Shown in pieces: positions 1 through 6,607 of a stretch of DNA of 64,000 nucleotides. The position numbers and the translations under genes are program-made. Source of the DNA: Aquisalinus luteolus (GTDB taxonomy: Bacteria > Pseudomonadota > Alphaproteobacteria > Caulobacterales > Parvularculaceae); the NCBI RefSeq assembly GCF_009712425.2, contig NZ_VCJR02000001.1, positions 558,001 through 622,000 of the forward strand. Direction: 5' to 3'. The notes beneath the pieces were generated by a model. The model saw only the letters and a list, made by a program, of their open reading frames with translations, was not told the origin of the DNA and searched no databases. Positions within the stretch are counted from its first letter, which is position 1. Each line of letters begins with the position of its first letter.

Positions 1-177
1 GACCGGCACATCGAGGATGAGATCGCGCAGCGTGCCCCCGCCAACGGCGGGCAGGAAGGCGAGAACGACCACGCCGAAAATATCCATGTCCCGGCGCACC
101 GCCGCGATCCCGCCGGACAGGGCAAAGACGAAGACCCCAACGCGGTCGGCGATTTCAAGAAAAAGGTCAAAGGGCAT
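1..177 (-). CDS. TRIC/UPF0126 (YadS/YicG-like) cation channel family protein, 5' part only
   Basis: The reverse strand from 177 reads MPFDLFLEIADRVGVFVFAL, followed by SGGIAAVRRDMDIFGVVVL and then VGGGTLRDLILDVPV. This is the start of the trimeric intracellular cation channel/UPF0126 family, whose hallmarks are a first helix ending in FALSG, the motif RxxMDxFGVxVL, and GGGTLRD. The family is an inner-membrane protein of about 200 residues with two repeats of three helices; only the first 59 codons are here. The ATG at 177 is the first ATG in frame; an upstream TTG exists but is less likely. Its physiological role in bacteria is not settled. The gene points away from the tRNA. Confidence 0.85.
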   Translation of the reverse strand, partial: MPFDLFLEIADRVGVFVFALSGGIAAVRRDMDIFGVVVLAFLPAVGGGTLRDLILDVPV

Positions 178-268
178 GGGCGTGTCCGGAAGCTGCTTGC
201 GCAAAGTAGGGGATTCCCACTCATAAGTCAGCGCGTGCCGCGTCCGCCTACGCTGCGCTTCGGCGCGA

Positions 269-346
269 CAGCCTTCGCTCTTACGAGCTTGACATGGCTG
301 GATGATGGCTGGCTTGCCGAGCCGAAGCTCGTAAGAGCGAAGGCTG
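269..346. repeat. Perfect 22-bp inverted repeat abutting the tRNA 3' end
   Basis: Bases 269-290 and 325-346 are exact reverse complements (22 of 22 bp) around a 34-bp spacer at 291-324. The distal arm overlaps the last bases of the tRNA (the CCA is 345-347). Transcribed with the tRNA on the minus strand, the hairpin would begin immediately after the mature tRNA. A U-tract is not obvious, so it is either a factor-assisted terminator/processing hairpin or an extragenic repeat element. Confidence 0.8.
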
Positions 347-421
347 GTAGTGGAGGGCGGGCTTGAACCGCCGACCTCAGGGTTATGAATCCTGCGCTCT
401 CACCAACTGAGCTACTCCACC
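345..421 (-). tRNA. tRNA-Met (anticodon CAT), probably elongator
   Basis: The reverse strand folds as a 77-nt cloverleaf. The acceptor GGTGGAG pairs with CTCCACT (with a G1-U72 wobble), and A73 and an encoded CCA follow. The D arm is GCTC..GAGC, the anticodon loop is TTCATAA (anticodon CAT), and the T arm is GGCGG-TTCAAGC-CCGCC. The anticodon stem has one A-C mismatch next to the loop. A CAT anticodon can be elongator Met, initiator Met or lysidine-modified Ile. The paired 1-72 end argues against the initiator; Ile2 cannot be fully excluded by eye. Confidence 0.92.
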
Positions 422-474
422 CCAAAGGGCCCAATGCCTTAACGGCCTGTTCCGGCGCTGCCGGACAGAGCGAC

Positions 475-505
475 GGTATAAAGGCGATCCCGCTGGCTTT
501 GTCAA
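475..505 (-). promoter_or_regulatory. Probable sigma70-type promoter of the tRNA-Met gene
   Basis: On the minus strand a perfect -35 box TTGACA lies at 505-500, and a -10-like TTTATACC begins 17 nt further on (TATACC at 480-475). The tRNA starts about 55 nt downstream. A short GC hairpin (TCCGGC-GCT-GCCGGA, about 451-465) lies in the leader. Upstream of 505, up to the TolC-family gene at 654, I see nothing else definite. Confidence 0.5.
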
Positions 506-653
506 CTGACGAATGGCGCATAGCCGTTCTGCACCCGGGAAGCTGGCGGCGAGGCGGTCATTCGCCTAAGTAGCATACAGTAAAGGGCCGTTAATCGCAT
601 GCTTACGGGCAGCGTGTAGGGTCGGGGCACCTATGTAATGCCGGGGCAGGACA

Positions 654-2120
654 ATGGCACGAGCGACGGAAAAAACTCTTTTTACTTCAGTGGCTTGCGC
701 CGTAATCGCAGGTGCAACTGGCTTCGTGCCTGCGCAGGCGCAGACACTGCGGGAAGTGCTGGAGCTGACCTATGAGACGAGCCCGGCCCTGAAAGCGGGG
801 CGGGCCCAGTTGCGTGCGACCGACGAACTGGGTGCCCAGGCGCGGGCCGAGGGGCGGCCGACCCTGAACGGGCAGCTTTCCTATGAGACTGCCGAAGGGA
901 ATTACGACCCGGGCCGCGATCTTTCTGAACTCTTTGGCGGTGGTGAGGGCGGCATTCCGCCGGATATGGGTGACGGTGAACAGCAGGAGCTGATTAACGA
1001 GGCGCTGACCGGCAATGGCGGCACCGGCACGCGGCAGATCGGCGTGGAGCTGCAGCAACCGATCTTCCAGGGCTTCCGGGTCAAGAACTCCATCAAGCGC
1101 TCTGAAGCACAGATCGATGCAGCGCAGGCCGAGCTGGTCGCGACGGAGCAGCAGCTCTTCTATGATGCGATCAGCGCCTATCTCGGTGTGATCACGGCGG
1201 AAGAAGCCATCGGATTTACCGAGGCGTCGCTGACCTCCCTGCAGGGGCAGCGGGATTTTGCCGAGGCCCGGTTCGACAATGGCCAAGCGACTCGCACCGA
1301 TATCGCCCAGGCGGAAGCGCGGGCAGCACAGGCCAATGCCGACCTGATCCGGTCCCGTGCAACGCTGACGACGGCGCGGGCGCGGTTCGAGCGGATCACT
1401 GGCCGCATGCCGGGCACACTGGAGACGACCCCGCCGCTGCCGCCCATGCCAGCGACACTGGATGAGGCGCTGGAGATCGCCATGGACGGGAACCCGTCCA
1501 TCGTCGCGGCTCGCGAGCAGGAGCGGGCGTCGGCCCATGCAGTCAAGGTTGCCAAGGGCTATCTCGCCCCCACGGTCACCGCGCGGGCCAGTTATGGCTA
1601 TGCCCAGAACCAGTTCATCGAAGGCGACCAGTCGGAAAATGCGACGCTAGGCGCGCAGATCACCATCCCGCTCTATCAGGGCGGCGCGACCTATTCCGGT
1701 ATTCGTCAGGCGCGGGAAGCCCACAGCGCCGATCGCTGGCGGCTTCGGGAGGCTGAGCGCCAGTTACGTGAACAGGTGGAGTCGGCCTGGCTGCAACTTG
1801 AAGCAGCGCGCGCTGCATGGGAGGCAACAGACCCCGCCTTGTCAGCAGCCGAACTGGCCCTTGAAGGGCTGACACTGGAGGGGCGTCTGGGTCAGCGCAC
1901 GACGCTGGATGTGCTTGATGGCGAAGCGGAACTGCTCCGTGTTCGCCTGTCACGACTGCAGGCGCGGGAAGCCTATTACCTTGCTGCTTTCCGCCTGCTT
2001 CAAGCCACCGGCCTGCTGACAGCAGAAGCGCTGGCACTGGACGTCGTGTATTACGACCCCGACGCCAATCGCGACGACGTAGCCCGGCGCTGGTTCGGCA
2101 CCGGACCAGAGCGGGACTAA
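654..2120 (+). CDS. TolC family outer-membrane efflux/secretion channel
   Basis: This 488-residue protein has a signal peptide (about residues 1-29, ending PAQA) followed by the TolC start pattern TLREVLELTYETSPAL. Two duplicated helical halves follow, with the typical NGQATRTDIAQAEAR and GQRTTLDVLDGEAELL segments. TolC proteins form trimeric outer-membrane channels that serve type I secretion and tripartite pumps from the periplasmic side. The signal peptide lacks a lipobox, unlike the two NodT-type channels later in the window. No ABC or RND partner is adjacent, so the substrate is unknown. It resembles the TolC of type I secretion, usually a stand-alone gene in alphaproteobacteria. Confidence 0.93.
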   Translation: MARATEKTLFTSVACAVIAGATGFVPAQAQTLREVLELTYETSPALKAGRAQLRATDELGAQARAEGRPTLNGQLSYETAEGNYDPGRDLSELFGGGEGGIPPDMGDGEQQELINEALTGNGGTGTRQIGVELQQPIFQGFRVKNSIKRSEAQIDAAQAELVATEQQLFYDAISAYLGVITAEEAIGFTEASLTSLQGQRDFAEARFDNGQATRTDIAQAEARAAQANADLIRSRATLTTARARFERITGRMPGTLETTPPLPPMPATLDEALEIAMDGNPSIVAAREQERASAHAVKVAKGYLAPTVTARASYGYAQNQFIEGDQSENATLGAQITIPLYQGGATYSGIRQAREAHSADRWRLREAERQLREQVESAWLQLEAARAAWEATDPALSAAELALEGLTLEGRLGQRTTLDVLDGEAELLRVRLSRLQAREAYYLAAFRLLQATGLLTAEALALDVVYYDPDANRDDVARRWFGTGPERD

Positions 2121-2161
2121 GAGCGCGATCAGGTCTTAACGCCGCATAAACAAAGGCTTTG

Positions 2162-2177
2162 CTATAAGAGCTTATAG
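2162..2177. promoter_or_regulatory. Palindrome CTATAAG-AG-CTTATAG upstream of the DUF883 operon
   Basis: A perfect 7-bp inverted repeat with a 2-bp centre lies about 107 bp before the DUF883 start. It is AT-rich and symmetrical, so it could be an operator or overlap a promoter. No regulator is encoded nearby and no known consensus was matched. Confidence 0.35.
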
Positions 2178-2283
2178 TCACGCAATGGAACTGACCCCGA
2201 ACATTGTGTGTTTCAAGTGTATTATTCGGCGGGGGTGCGCTGTTTTCTGCATCGCTTCCCTGCATAGCAAACGGAGGTGACTT

Positions 2284-2622
2284 ATGGCTTTTACAGACAA
2301 GCTTTCCACCAGGAACGAAGAAGATCTTGCAGCGCTGCTGAAGGAGCTGCGCGGTGATATCGATACCCTGCGCAAGGATATGCACACGCTGCAGAAGGAC
2401 GCCGGCAAGTTCGGGTCGGCCAGCGTGCACAATGCCCAGCACAAGGTTGAAGAAGCAACCGACAAGGTCATCAAGATGAGCCGCGACAAGGCCAAGAAAT
2501 TCAAGCACGAGGCTGAAGAACAGACCGAGTCGCTGCGCGATACCGTTCGCGATAACCCTGTCGCGTCACTCGGCCTCGCCGTTGCCGCAGGTATGATCCT
2601 CGGCCGCGCAATTTTGAAGTAA
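2284..2622 (+). CDS. DUF883 family (ElaB/YqjD-like) membrane-anchored protein
   Basis: This 112-residue protein has a hydrophilic, strongly helical, Lys/Glu-rich body (about residues 1-85). It ends in the DNPVASLGLAVAAGMILGRA segment that is the single C-terminal membrane anchor of the DUF883 family. E. coli relatives ElaB, YqjD and YgaM are stationary-phase inner-membrane proteins; YqjD and ElaB have been reported to associate with ribosomes. The start is fixed by a strong GGAGGTGA site just upstream. It heads a three-gene set arranged like yqjD-yqjE, which supports an envelope or stress role, but the function here is inferred only. Confidence 0.88.
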   Translation: MAFTDKLSTRNEEDLAALLKELRGDIDTLRKDMHTLQKDAGKFGSASVHNAQHKVEEATDKVIKMSRDKAKKFKHEAEEQTESLRDTVRDNPVASLGLAVAAGMILGRAILK

Positions 2623-2639
2623 CGGATAGATCGGTTCCC

Positions 2640-3089
2640 ATGCTGAATGGTTTGATCAGATCGACGAAACAGGACGCCGCCCGCGTAGCGACGCGGGGGG
2701 CGCTTCTGGTCTATGCCGGACTGTTTGCCGCGATGGCCAGCCTGTTCGTGACCGTCGCCATTGTTCTTTCCCTGTCCCCGCTGATCGGGCAGGGGCTGGC
2801 TGTGTTGTGCGGTGGCATTTTCCTGTTGTTACTGGCAGGTATATTCTTTTTCGCGGCCCAGGCTCAGGCTGGCCATCACGGGCACGCCGCCAGCAGCAAA
2901 TCCAGACCATCCTCCCTGTCGTCTTCTTCTGCCTCTTCACAGGGGGCCAATTACGAAGCCTTGCTGTTGCAGGGCATCGGGGGCGGTCTGCTGGAAAAGC
3001 AGTTCAAGGAACATCCGGTGCGTATGGTGGCGGCGGCTGTTGCTGCGGGGGCTGTCATGGGCATGATGGAGGCACACGAGTCCGACTGA
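2640..3089 (+). CDS. Phage-holin-superfamily (YqjE-like) membrane protein
   Basis: The protein has 149 residues. Two adjacent hydrophobic helices (about residues 22-50 and 52-78) are followed by a Ser-rich linker and a C-terminal GGLLEKQFKEHPVRMVAAAVAAGAVMGMM segment, of which the last part is hydrophobic. The helical hairpin and its place after a DUF883 gene match the YqjE/holin III superfamily (PF07332-like). Despite the name these are not lysis genes. It lies 17 nt after the DUF883 gene and overlaps the next gene by one base (TGATG), so the three are probably co-translated. Confidence 0.75.
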   Translation: MLNGLIRSTKQDAARVATRGALLVYAGLFAAMASLFVTVAIVLSLSPLIGQGLAVLCGGIFLLLLAGIFFFAAQAQAGHHGHAASSKSRPSSLSSSSASSQGANYEALLLQGIGGGLLEKQFKEHPVRMVAAAVAAGAVMGMMEAHESD

Positions 3090-3448
3090 TGAGCGTGACC
3101 CGTCCCCTGCGAGGTCAGCTCGCTCGCCGGTTTTCGGACAAACTTGCAGGACACTGCACGACAATGTTTTCGAAGTTTCTTCATATAGCCGCGACATTTG
3201 TGGCCATTTTTTTCATCCTCGTTGGTCTCGTCGTGATGCCATCGCCAATTCCGTTCGGGATCGTGCTGATCCTGATCGGCCTGAGCATGTTGATTACGAC
3301 CAACGCCGCTTTCGCTTTCTGGCTGCGCCATTTCCGTAGCCGCCATCCCCACATGGAAGAGAAGATCCGCAAGGCCCAGCAATGGCTGCCGGGCTTTCTG
3401 CGCATTCCCCTTGAAAAGACCACACCGGACGGCACTGAGACGAGCTGA
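3089..3448 (+). CDS. Small membrane protein, PGPGW-like
   Basis: This is a 119-residue protein whose ATG overlaps the stop of the preceding gene (TGATG). It has a basic N-terminus, then two hydrophobic helices (about residues 27-50 and 51-70) joined by a PSPIPFG turn, then a basic amphipathic tail (RHFRSRHPHMEEKIRKAQQW). The Pro/Gly turn between helices resembles the small PGPGW transmembrane family, but the match is weak. An internal ATG at codon 26 (MFSKFLHI) is an alternative start and would remove the basic extension. No function is known. Confidence 0.65.
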   Translation: MSVTRPLRGQLARRFSDKLAGHCTTMFSKFLHIAATFVAIFFILVGLVVMPSPIPFGIVLILIGLSMLITTNAAFAFWLRHFRSRHPHMEEKIRKAQQWLPGFLRIPLEKTTPDGTETS

Positions 3449-3548
3449 CCTCTGCGCTTGCCGCCATGGCCTGCAATTCCAATCCCTTGAGGGGTGTGAT
3501 ACGCCCCTTTGCCTGTGCTAGAAGCGGGTAGAATCAAGGGAGTCGCCT

Positions 3549-4010
3549 ATGGCCGGTCTGTGGCTGGAAGAATTCGAGGAAGGCATGGTTTTCGATCATG
3601 CCCTGTCCCGCACGATCACCGAATACGACAACATGCAGTTCTCGTTGATGACGATGAACCCGCAGCCGCTGCACATCGATGCGGATTTCGCCTCCAGGAC
3701 TGAATGGGGCAAGCCACTGGTCAACTCGCTGTTCACGCTCGGTCTCCTGATCGGCATGACGGTTGGCGACACAACACTGGGCACGACCATCGGCAATCTC
3801 GGCATGAGCGAGGTAAAGTTTCCCGCGCCCGTCTTTCATGGCGACACAATCCGTGCACGCACAACCGTACTATCTGTTCGGGAAAGCAAGTCGCGACCGG
3901 GGCAGGGTATCGTTACCTTCAAGCATGAAGCGTTAAATCAGAAGGGCGACGTTGTGGCCCTGTGTGAGCGTGCCGCACTGATGCGTGCCAAACCGGCGGA
4001 GACAGCCTGA
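3549..4010 (+). CDS. MaoC-family (hot-dog fold) enoyl-CoA hydratase-like protein
   Basis: This 153-residue protein has the MaoC/R-hydratase hot-dog pattern. DNMQFSLMTMNPQPLHIDADFA, near residues 29-50, carries the conserved N-x-x-P-x-H substitute for the D..H active-site motif. The later FPAPVFHGDTIRARTTVLSVRESKSRPGQGIV stretch is also typical. It overlaps the following CitE-like lyase gene by one base (TGATG). Such MaoC/lyase pairs hydrate a branched or dicarboxylic enoyl-CoA such as mesaconyl-CoA, and the lyase then cleaves the hydroxyacyl-CoA. The exact substrate cannot be read from sequence. A clear AAGGGAG ribosome site precedes the ATG. Confidence 0.85.
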   Translation: MAGLWLEEFEEGMVFDHALSRTITEYDNMQFSLMTMNPQPLHIDADFASRTEWGKPLVNSLFTLGLLIGMTVGDTTLGTTIGNLGMSEVKFPAPVFHGDTIRARTTVLSVRESKSRPGQGIVTFKHEALNQKGDVVALCERAALMRAKPAETA

Positions 4011-4876
4011 TGTTCAAGTCCCTTCTGTTCGTTCCCGGTGACAGCGAGCGCAAGATCGAAAAGGCAGCCGGCTCCGGCGCCGATATCCTGATCTACGACC
4101 TGGAGGATTCCGTCGTGCCCGAGCGCAAGGCGGAAGCGCGGCAGATAACGCGCTCGGCCCTGAAGAATGCAGACCGGTCCCTGTGTAAATATTATGTGCG
4201 GGTCAACAGCCTCGACACTGAGTTGATAAAGGAAGACCTCGCAGCTGTCGTGCCGGCGCGGCCCGATGGCATCGTTCTGCCCAAGTGCAACAGTGCTGAC
4301 GACATCAAGTCGCTCGATGCGCTGATCTCAAGTCATGAAACGGAAGAGGCGATCGGGCGTACCAAGATCATCGCTATCGTTACCGAGACGCCGCAGGGTG
4401 TGCTGGCATTGACCAATCCCGGCTGGGTGCAGCCGCGCCTAGCCGGCATGATGTGGGGGGCGGAGGATCTGTCGGCAGAGATCGGCGCGACCGTCAATTA
4501 CGACAATGGCGATTACACTGAGCCGTTCAGGCTGGCCCGCAATCTGTGCCTGATCGCAGCGCGTGCCGCTGGCGTCGTGCCCATAGACACTGTGTTTGCC
4601 GACTTCAGGGATGAGGAAGGGTTGACCAGCCTCTGCCAGAAGGCCCGCCGCGACGGTTTCGAGGCGAAGGCGGCAATTCATCCGGCGCAGGTCAACCCGA
4701 TCAATGAGGCTTTCCAGGCAACGCCGGAGGAGATCGAGTGGGCGAAGAAAGTCATTACCCTATTGAGGGAATCCGGAAGCGGCGTTGCATCCCTTGATGG
4801 AAAAATGCTCGATATGCCGCATTTGCGCATTGCACAGAAGATACTCGCCAAGGCCGAAGGCAGCGGAAAAAGTTAA
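4010..4876 (+). CDS. HpcH/HpaI aldolase/citrate lyase (CitE-like) family CoA-ester lyase
   Basis: This 288-residue TIM-barrel protein starts FKSLLFVPGDSERKIEKA. It has YDLEDSV (29-35), the metal-binding Glu of VTETPQG (124-130) and Asp of GAEDLSAEIG (150-159), and a C-terminal AAIHPAQVNPIN segment. These are the signatures of malyl-CoA, methylmalyl-CoA and citramalyl-CoA lyases. It is translationally coupled to the MaoC-type hydratase upstream. The pair probably converts an unsaturated dicarboxyl-CoA to acetyl- or propionyl-CoA plus a 2-oxoacid (glyoxylate or pyruvate). The CLYBL-like citramalyl-CoA activity is the main alternative to L-malyl/beta-methylmalyl-CoA lyase. Confidence 0.87.
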   Translation: MFKSLLFVPGDSERKIEKAAGSGADILIYDLEDSVVPERKAEARQITRSALKNADRSLCKYYVRVNSLDTELIKEDLAAVVPARPDGIVLPKCNSADDIKSLDALISSHETEEAIGRTKIIAIVTETPQGVLALTNPGWVQPRLAGMMWGAEDLSAEIGATVNYDNGDYTEPFRLARNLCLIAARAAGVVPIDTVFADFRDEEGLTSLCQKARRDGFEAKAAIHPAQVNPINEAFQATPEEIEWAKKVITLLRESGSGVASLDGKMLDMPHLRIAQKILAKAEGSGKS

Positions 4877-5106
4877 AATACGTTCCATGCGGAACACAGC
4901 TTGTATCAAAATATAACACATATAAATGCTTGTTAATCAAGGTTAACGGAAAATCCACACAATCCTTGAAAAAGGGTTAACGCGGATCGTTTTTGTTTGC
5001 TTTTCAAGGTTAATCCTTCATTATCCACATTATTGGGTGAACCAGGGCCTATGAGGGGAATCCGCAAGAAGATTTCAGGCCCTCTCTTGTGGAGAAGTAA
5101 TCAGTC
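4877..5106. other. AT-rich leader with repeated AAGGTTAA-like motifs and an inverted repeat
   Basis: The 230-bp gap before the methyltransferase gene is much more AT-rich than its surroundings. AAGGTTAAC, AAGGGTTAACG and AAGGTTAATCC recur at about 4940, 4973 and 5006. CCTTGAAAA (4964-4972) and TTTTCAAGG (5001-5009) form a 9-bp inverted repeat. TTAA-N7-TTAT at 5010-5024 is one base off a CtrA-type site, and a perfect DnaA-box sequence TTATCCACA lies at 5021-5029. It probably contains the promoter and regulator sites of the downstream gene. Confidence 0.5.
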
Positions 5107-6555
5107 ATGTCGAGCATCAAACATTATCAGGAATTGCAAGGAAGCGGTTCTGACGAGGTGCGCGTTTCTGCACCCGTTTACGCTGCTGAGGATCTGTTCA
5201 AGGGCGCAGTGCCGCGCGCCAGTTTCCTGAACATAGATTTTACCGTATCCAGCATTTCCTCCACCGGGCTGACGCTAAGTGTCCCTGAAGGTCTGTGCGT
5301 GACAGAAATCCGTACAGCGCAGATGCTGGAGCTGAAACAGGGCGGTGAGACGTTTTTCGAATGCAAGGTCGTGATCGCTGGCGGCGCCGTAGACAAGACC
5401 GAGCTGCGCGTGCTGTTTGACGAGCGCGGCATCGATATCAACCAGATTGCCCGCAAGAATTCCATGGCGCTCGCCCGGACAAAGGCGAAGTCGAAAAAGC
5501 CCGCCATCACCTACAAGGTGCCGATGGAGTACAAGGTCTATTGTACCGAAGTGCTCGACTATATCGCCGACCAGCGCCAGTTCATCGATACGCATATCGC
5601 TCCGTATGAAGATGGCCTGTCCGAGGTCGAGACGCATGAGCTTTGCGAGCAACTTGAACAGAGCAGCAAGGCTGGCTGGTCCGATATCTGGTTCCGCGGC
5701 AATGAACTGGTCCTGCCTTTCATCGACGATGCCAAGGCCAAGCAGGATCTGAAGACCTTTACCGAAAGACTGGTCACGCGTGAACTCGTTGGCGGGCGCA
5801 ACTGGCATCGCAGCTATTTCAAACCGATGGGCTATCCCGGCGACTTCCAGATCATGAACTACATGTATGATCATCGTCCGGAAGGCACCTCGATCTACAG
5901 CCGCTATCTGCATATTCTGGGTCTGATCAGCGGTCGCCCGATCGTCTCGCGCATGGAATATATCTCCGAGGCACTCGACCGGCTGAACCAGCAGGAAGAC
6001 AAGAGCGATCTCTATCACGTCATGAGCATCGGCTCCGGCCCGGCGCGTGAGGTGCAGCGCTTCCTCGAGACGACCTATCAGTCGGGGGAGGGATATTCCT
6101 TCACGCTGGTCGACCAGGAAAAGCAGGCGCTTGATTACGCGATCACGACTGCCTATCGCAGCCTGACGCCGAGCCAGTCCAATGTCATCGTTTCCGGCAT
6201 GCATACATCGTTCACGGAGATGCTGCGCCCGATGAGCACGTTCCGGCATATCCCGCAACAGCACCTGATCTATTCCGCAGGCCTGCTCGACTACCTCAAT
6301 CCCGGCCTGTCGCGTCGCCTTTGCGCTAAGCTTTACGATTACCTGCGCCCAGGCGGCACGCTGCTGATCGGCAACGTCAATGACGCTTCCAACGGGACCT
6401 ACTGGCCAATGGAATTCATCCTCGACTGGACGCTCTATTTCCGCAACAGACAGCAGATGCTGGATATGTCTGCGGGCTGCAAGGGCGCGGAAGTGGATGT
6501 CGACATGGATGAATCCGGCGCTGTCTACATGCTGAAGATCACCAAGCCAGCCTAG
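5107..6555 (+). CDS. PilZ-like domain fused to a class I SAM methyltransferase (PhcB-like, 3-OH fatty-acid methyl ester type)
   Basis: The protein has 482 residues. Residues about 33-120 look like a degenerate PilZ domain: SSISSTGL replaces the usual D/N-x-S-x-x-G and no RxxxR is evident, so c-di-GMP binding is doubtful. Residues about 140-480 are an AdoMet methyltransferase with HRSYFKPMGYPGDFQIMNYMY (234-254), the glycine loop VMSIGSGPARE (305-315), the acidic LVDQE (334-338) and a LRPGGTLLIGN strand. The KPxGYxGDxxxMNxxY block is typical of proteins annotated as extracellular factor (3-hydroxypalmitate methyl ester) biosynthesis proteins. The prototype is Ralstonia PhcB, which makes a quorum-sensing lipid. 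The gene is convergent with a six-TM histidine kinase. The product here is inferred, not shown. Confidence 0.75.
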   Translation: MSSIKHYQELQGSGSDEVRVSAPVYAAEDLFKGAVPRASFLNIDFTVSSISSTGLTLSVPEGLCVTEIRTAQMLELKQGGETFFECKVVIAGGAVDKTELRVLFDERGIDINQIARKNSMALARTKAKSKKPAITYKVPMEYKVYCTEVLDYIADQRQFIDTHIAPYEDGLSEVETHELCEQLEQSSKAGWSDIWFRGNELVLPFIDDAKAKQDLKTFTERLVTRELVGGRNWHRSYFKPMGYPGDFQIMNYMYDHRPEGTSIYSRYLHILGLISGRPIVSRMEYISEALDRLNQQEDKSDLYHVMSIGSGPAREVQRFLETTYQSGEGYSFTLVDQEKQALDYAITTAYRSLTPSQSNVIVSGMHTSFTEMLRPMSTFRHIPQQHLIYSAGLLDYLNPGLSRRLCAKLYDYLRPGGTLLIGNVNDASNGTYWPMEFILDWTLYFRNRQQMLDMSAGCKGAEVDVDMDESGAVYMLKITKPA

Positions 6556-6579
6556 AAACGCGGCTGGTTTCAAGTGACG

Positions 6580-6607
6580 AAAAAGCCCGGTCGATGCCGG
6601 GCTTTTT
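6580..6607. terminator. Bidirectional intrinsic terminator
   Basis: AAAAAGCCCGG (6580-6590) pairs perfectly with CCGGGCTTTTT (6597-6607) around a 6-nt loop. This gives a GC stem flanked by A- and T-runs, so it works in both directions. It sits between the convergent methyltransferase and kinase genes and touches the kinase stop codon. Confidence 0.93.

Noticed and set aside
2640-3089. Phage lysis holin
   Set aside because: Neighbouring DUF883 gene and lack of any phage genes point to the YqjE-like housekeeping family.
4921-5040. Possible replication origin, from DnaA box and AT-rich repeats
   Set aside because: Only one perfect box, and no dnaA, hemE, parAB or gidA nearby; a promoter region is simpler.
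5275-6573. A 432-codon minus-strand open frame under the methyltransferase
   Set aside because: Stop-poor antisense frame from high GC codon use; His/Arg-rich translation without motifs.
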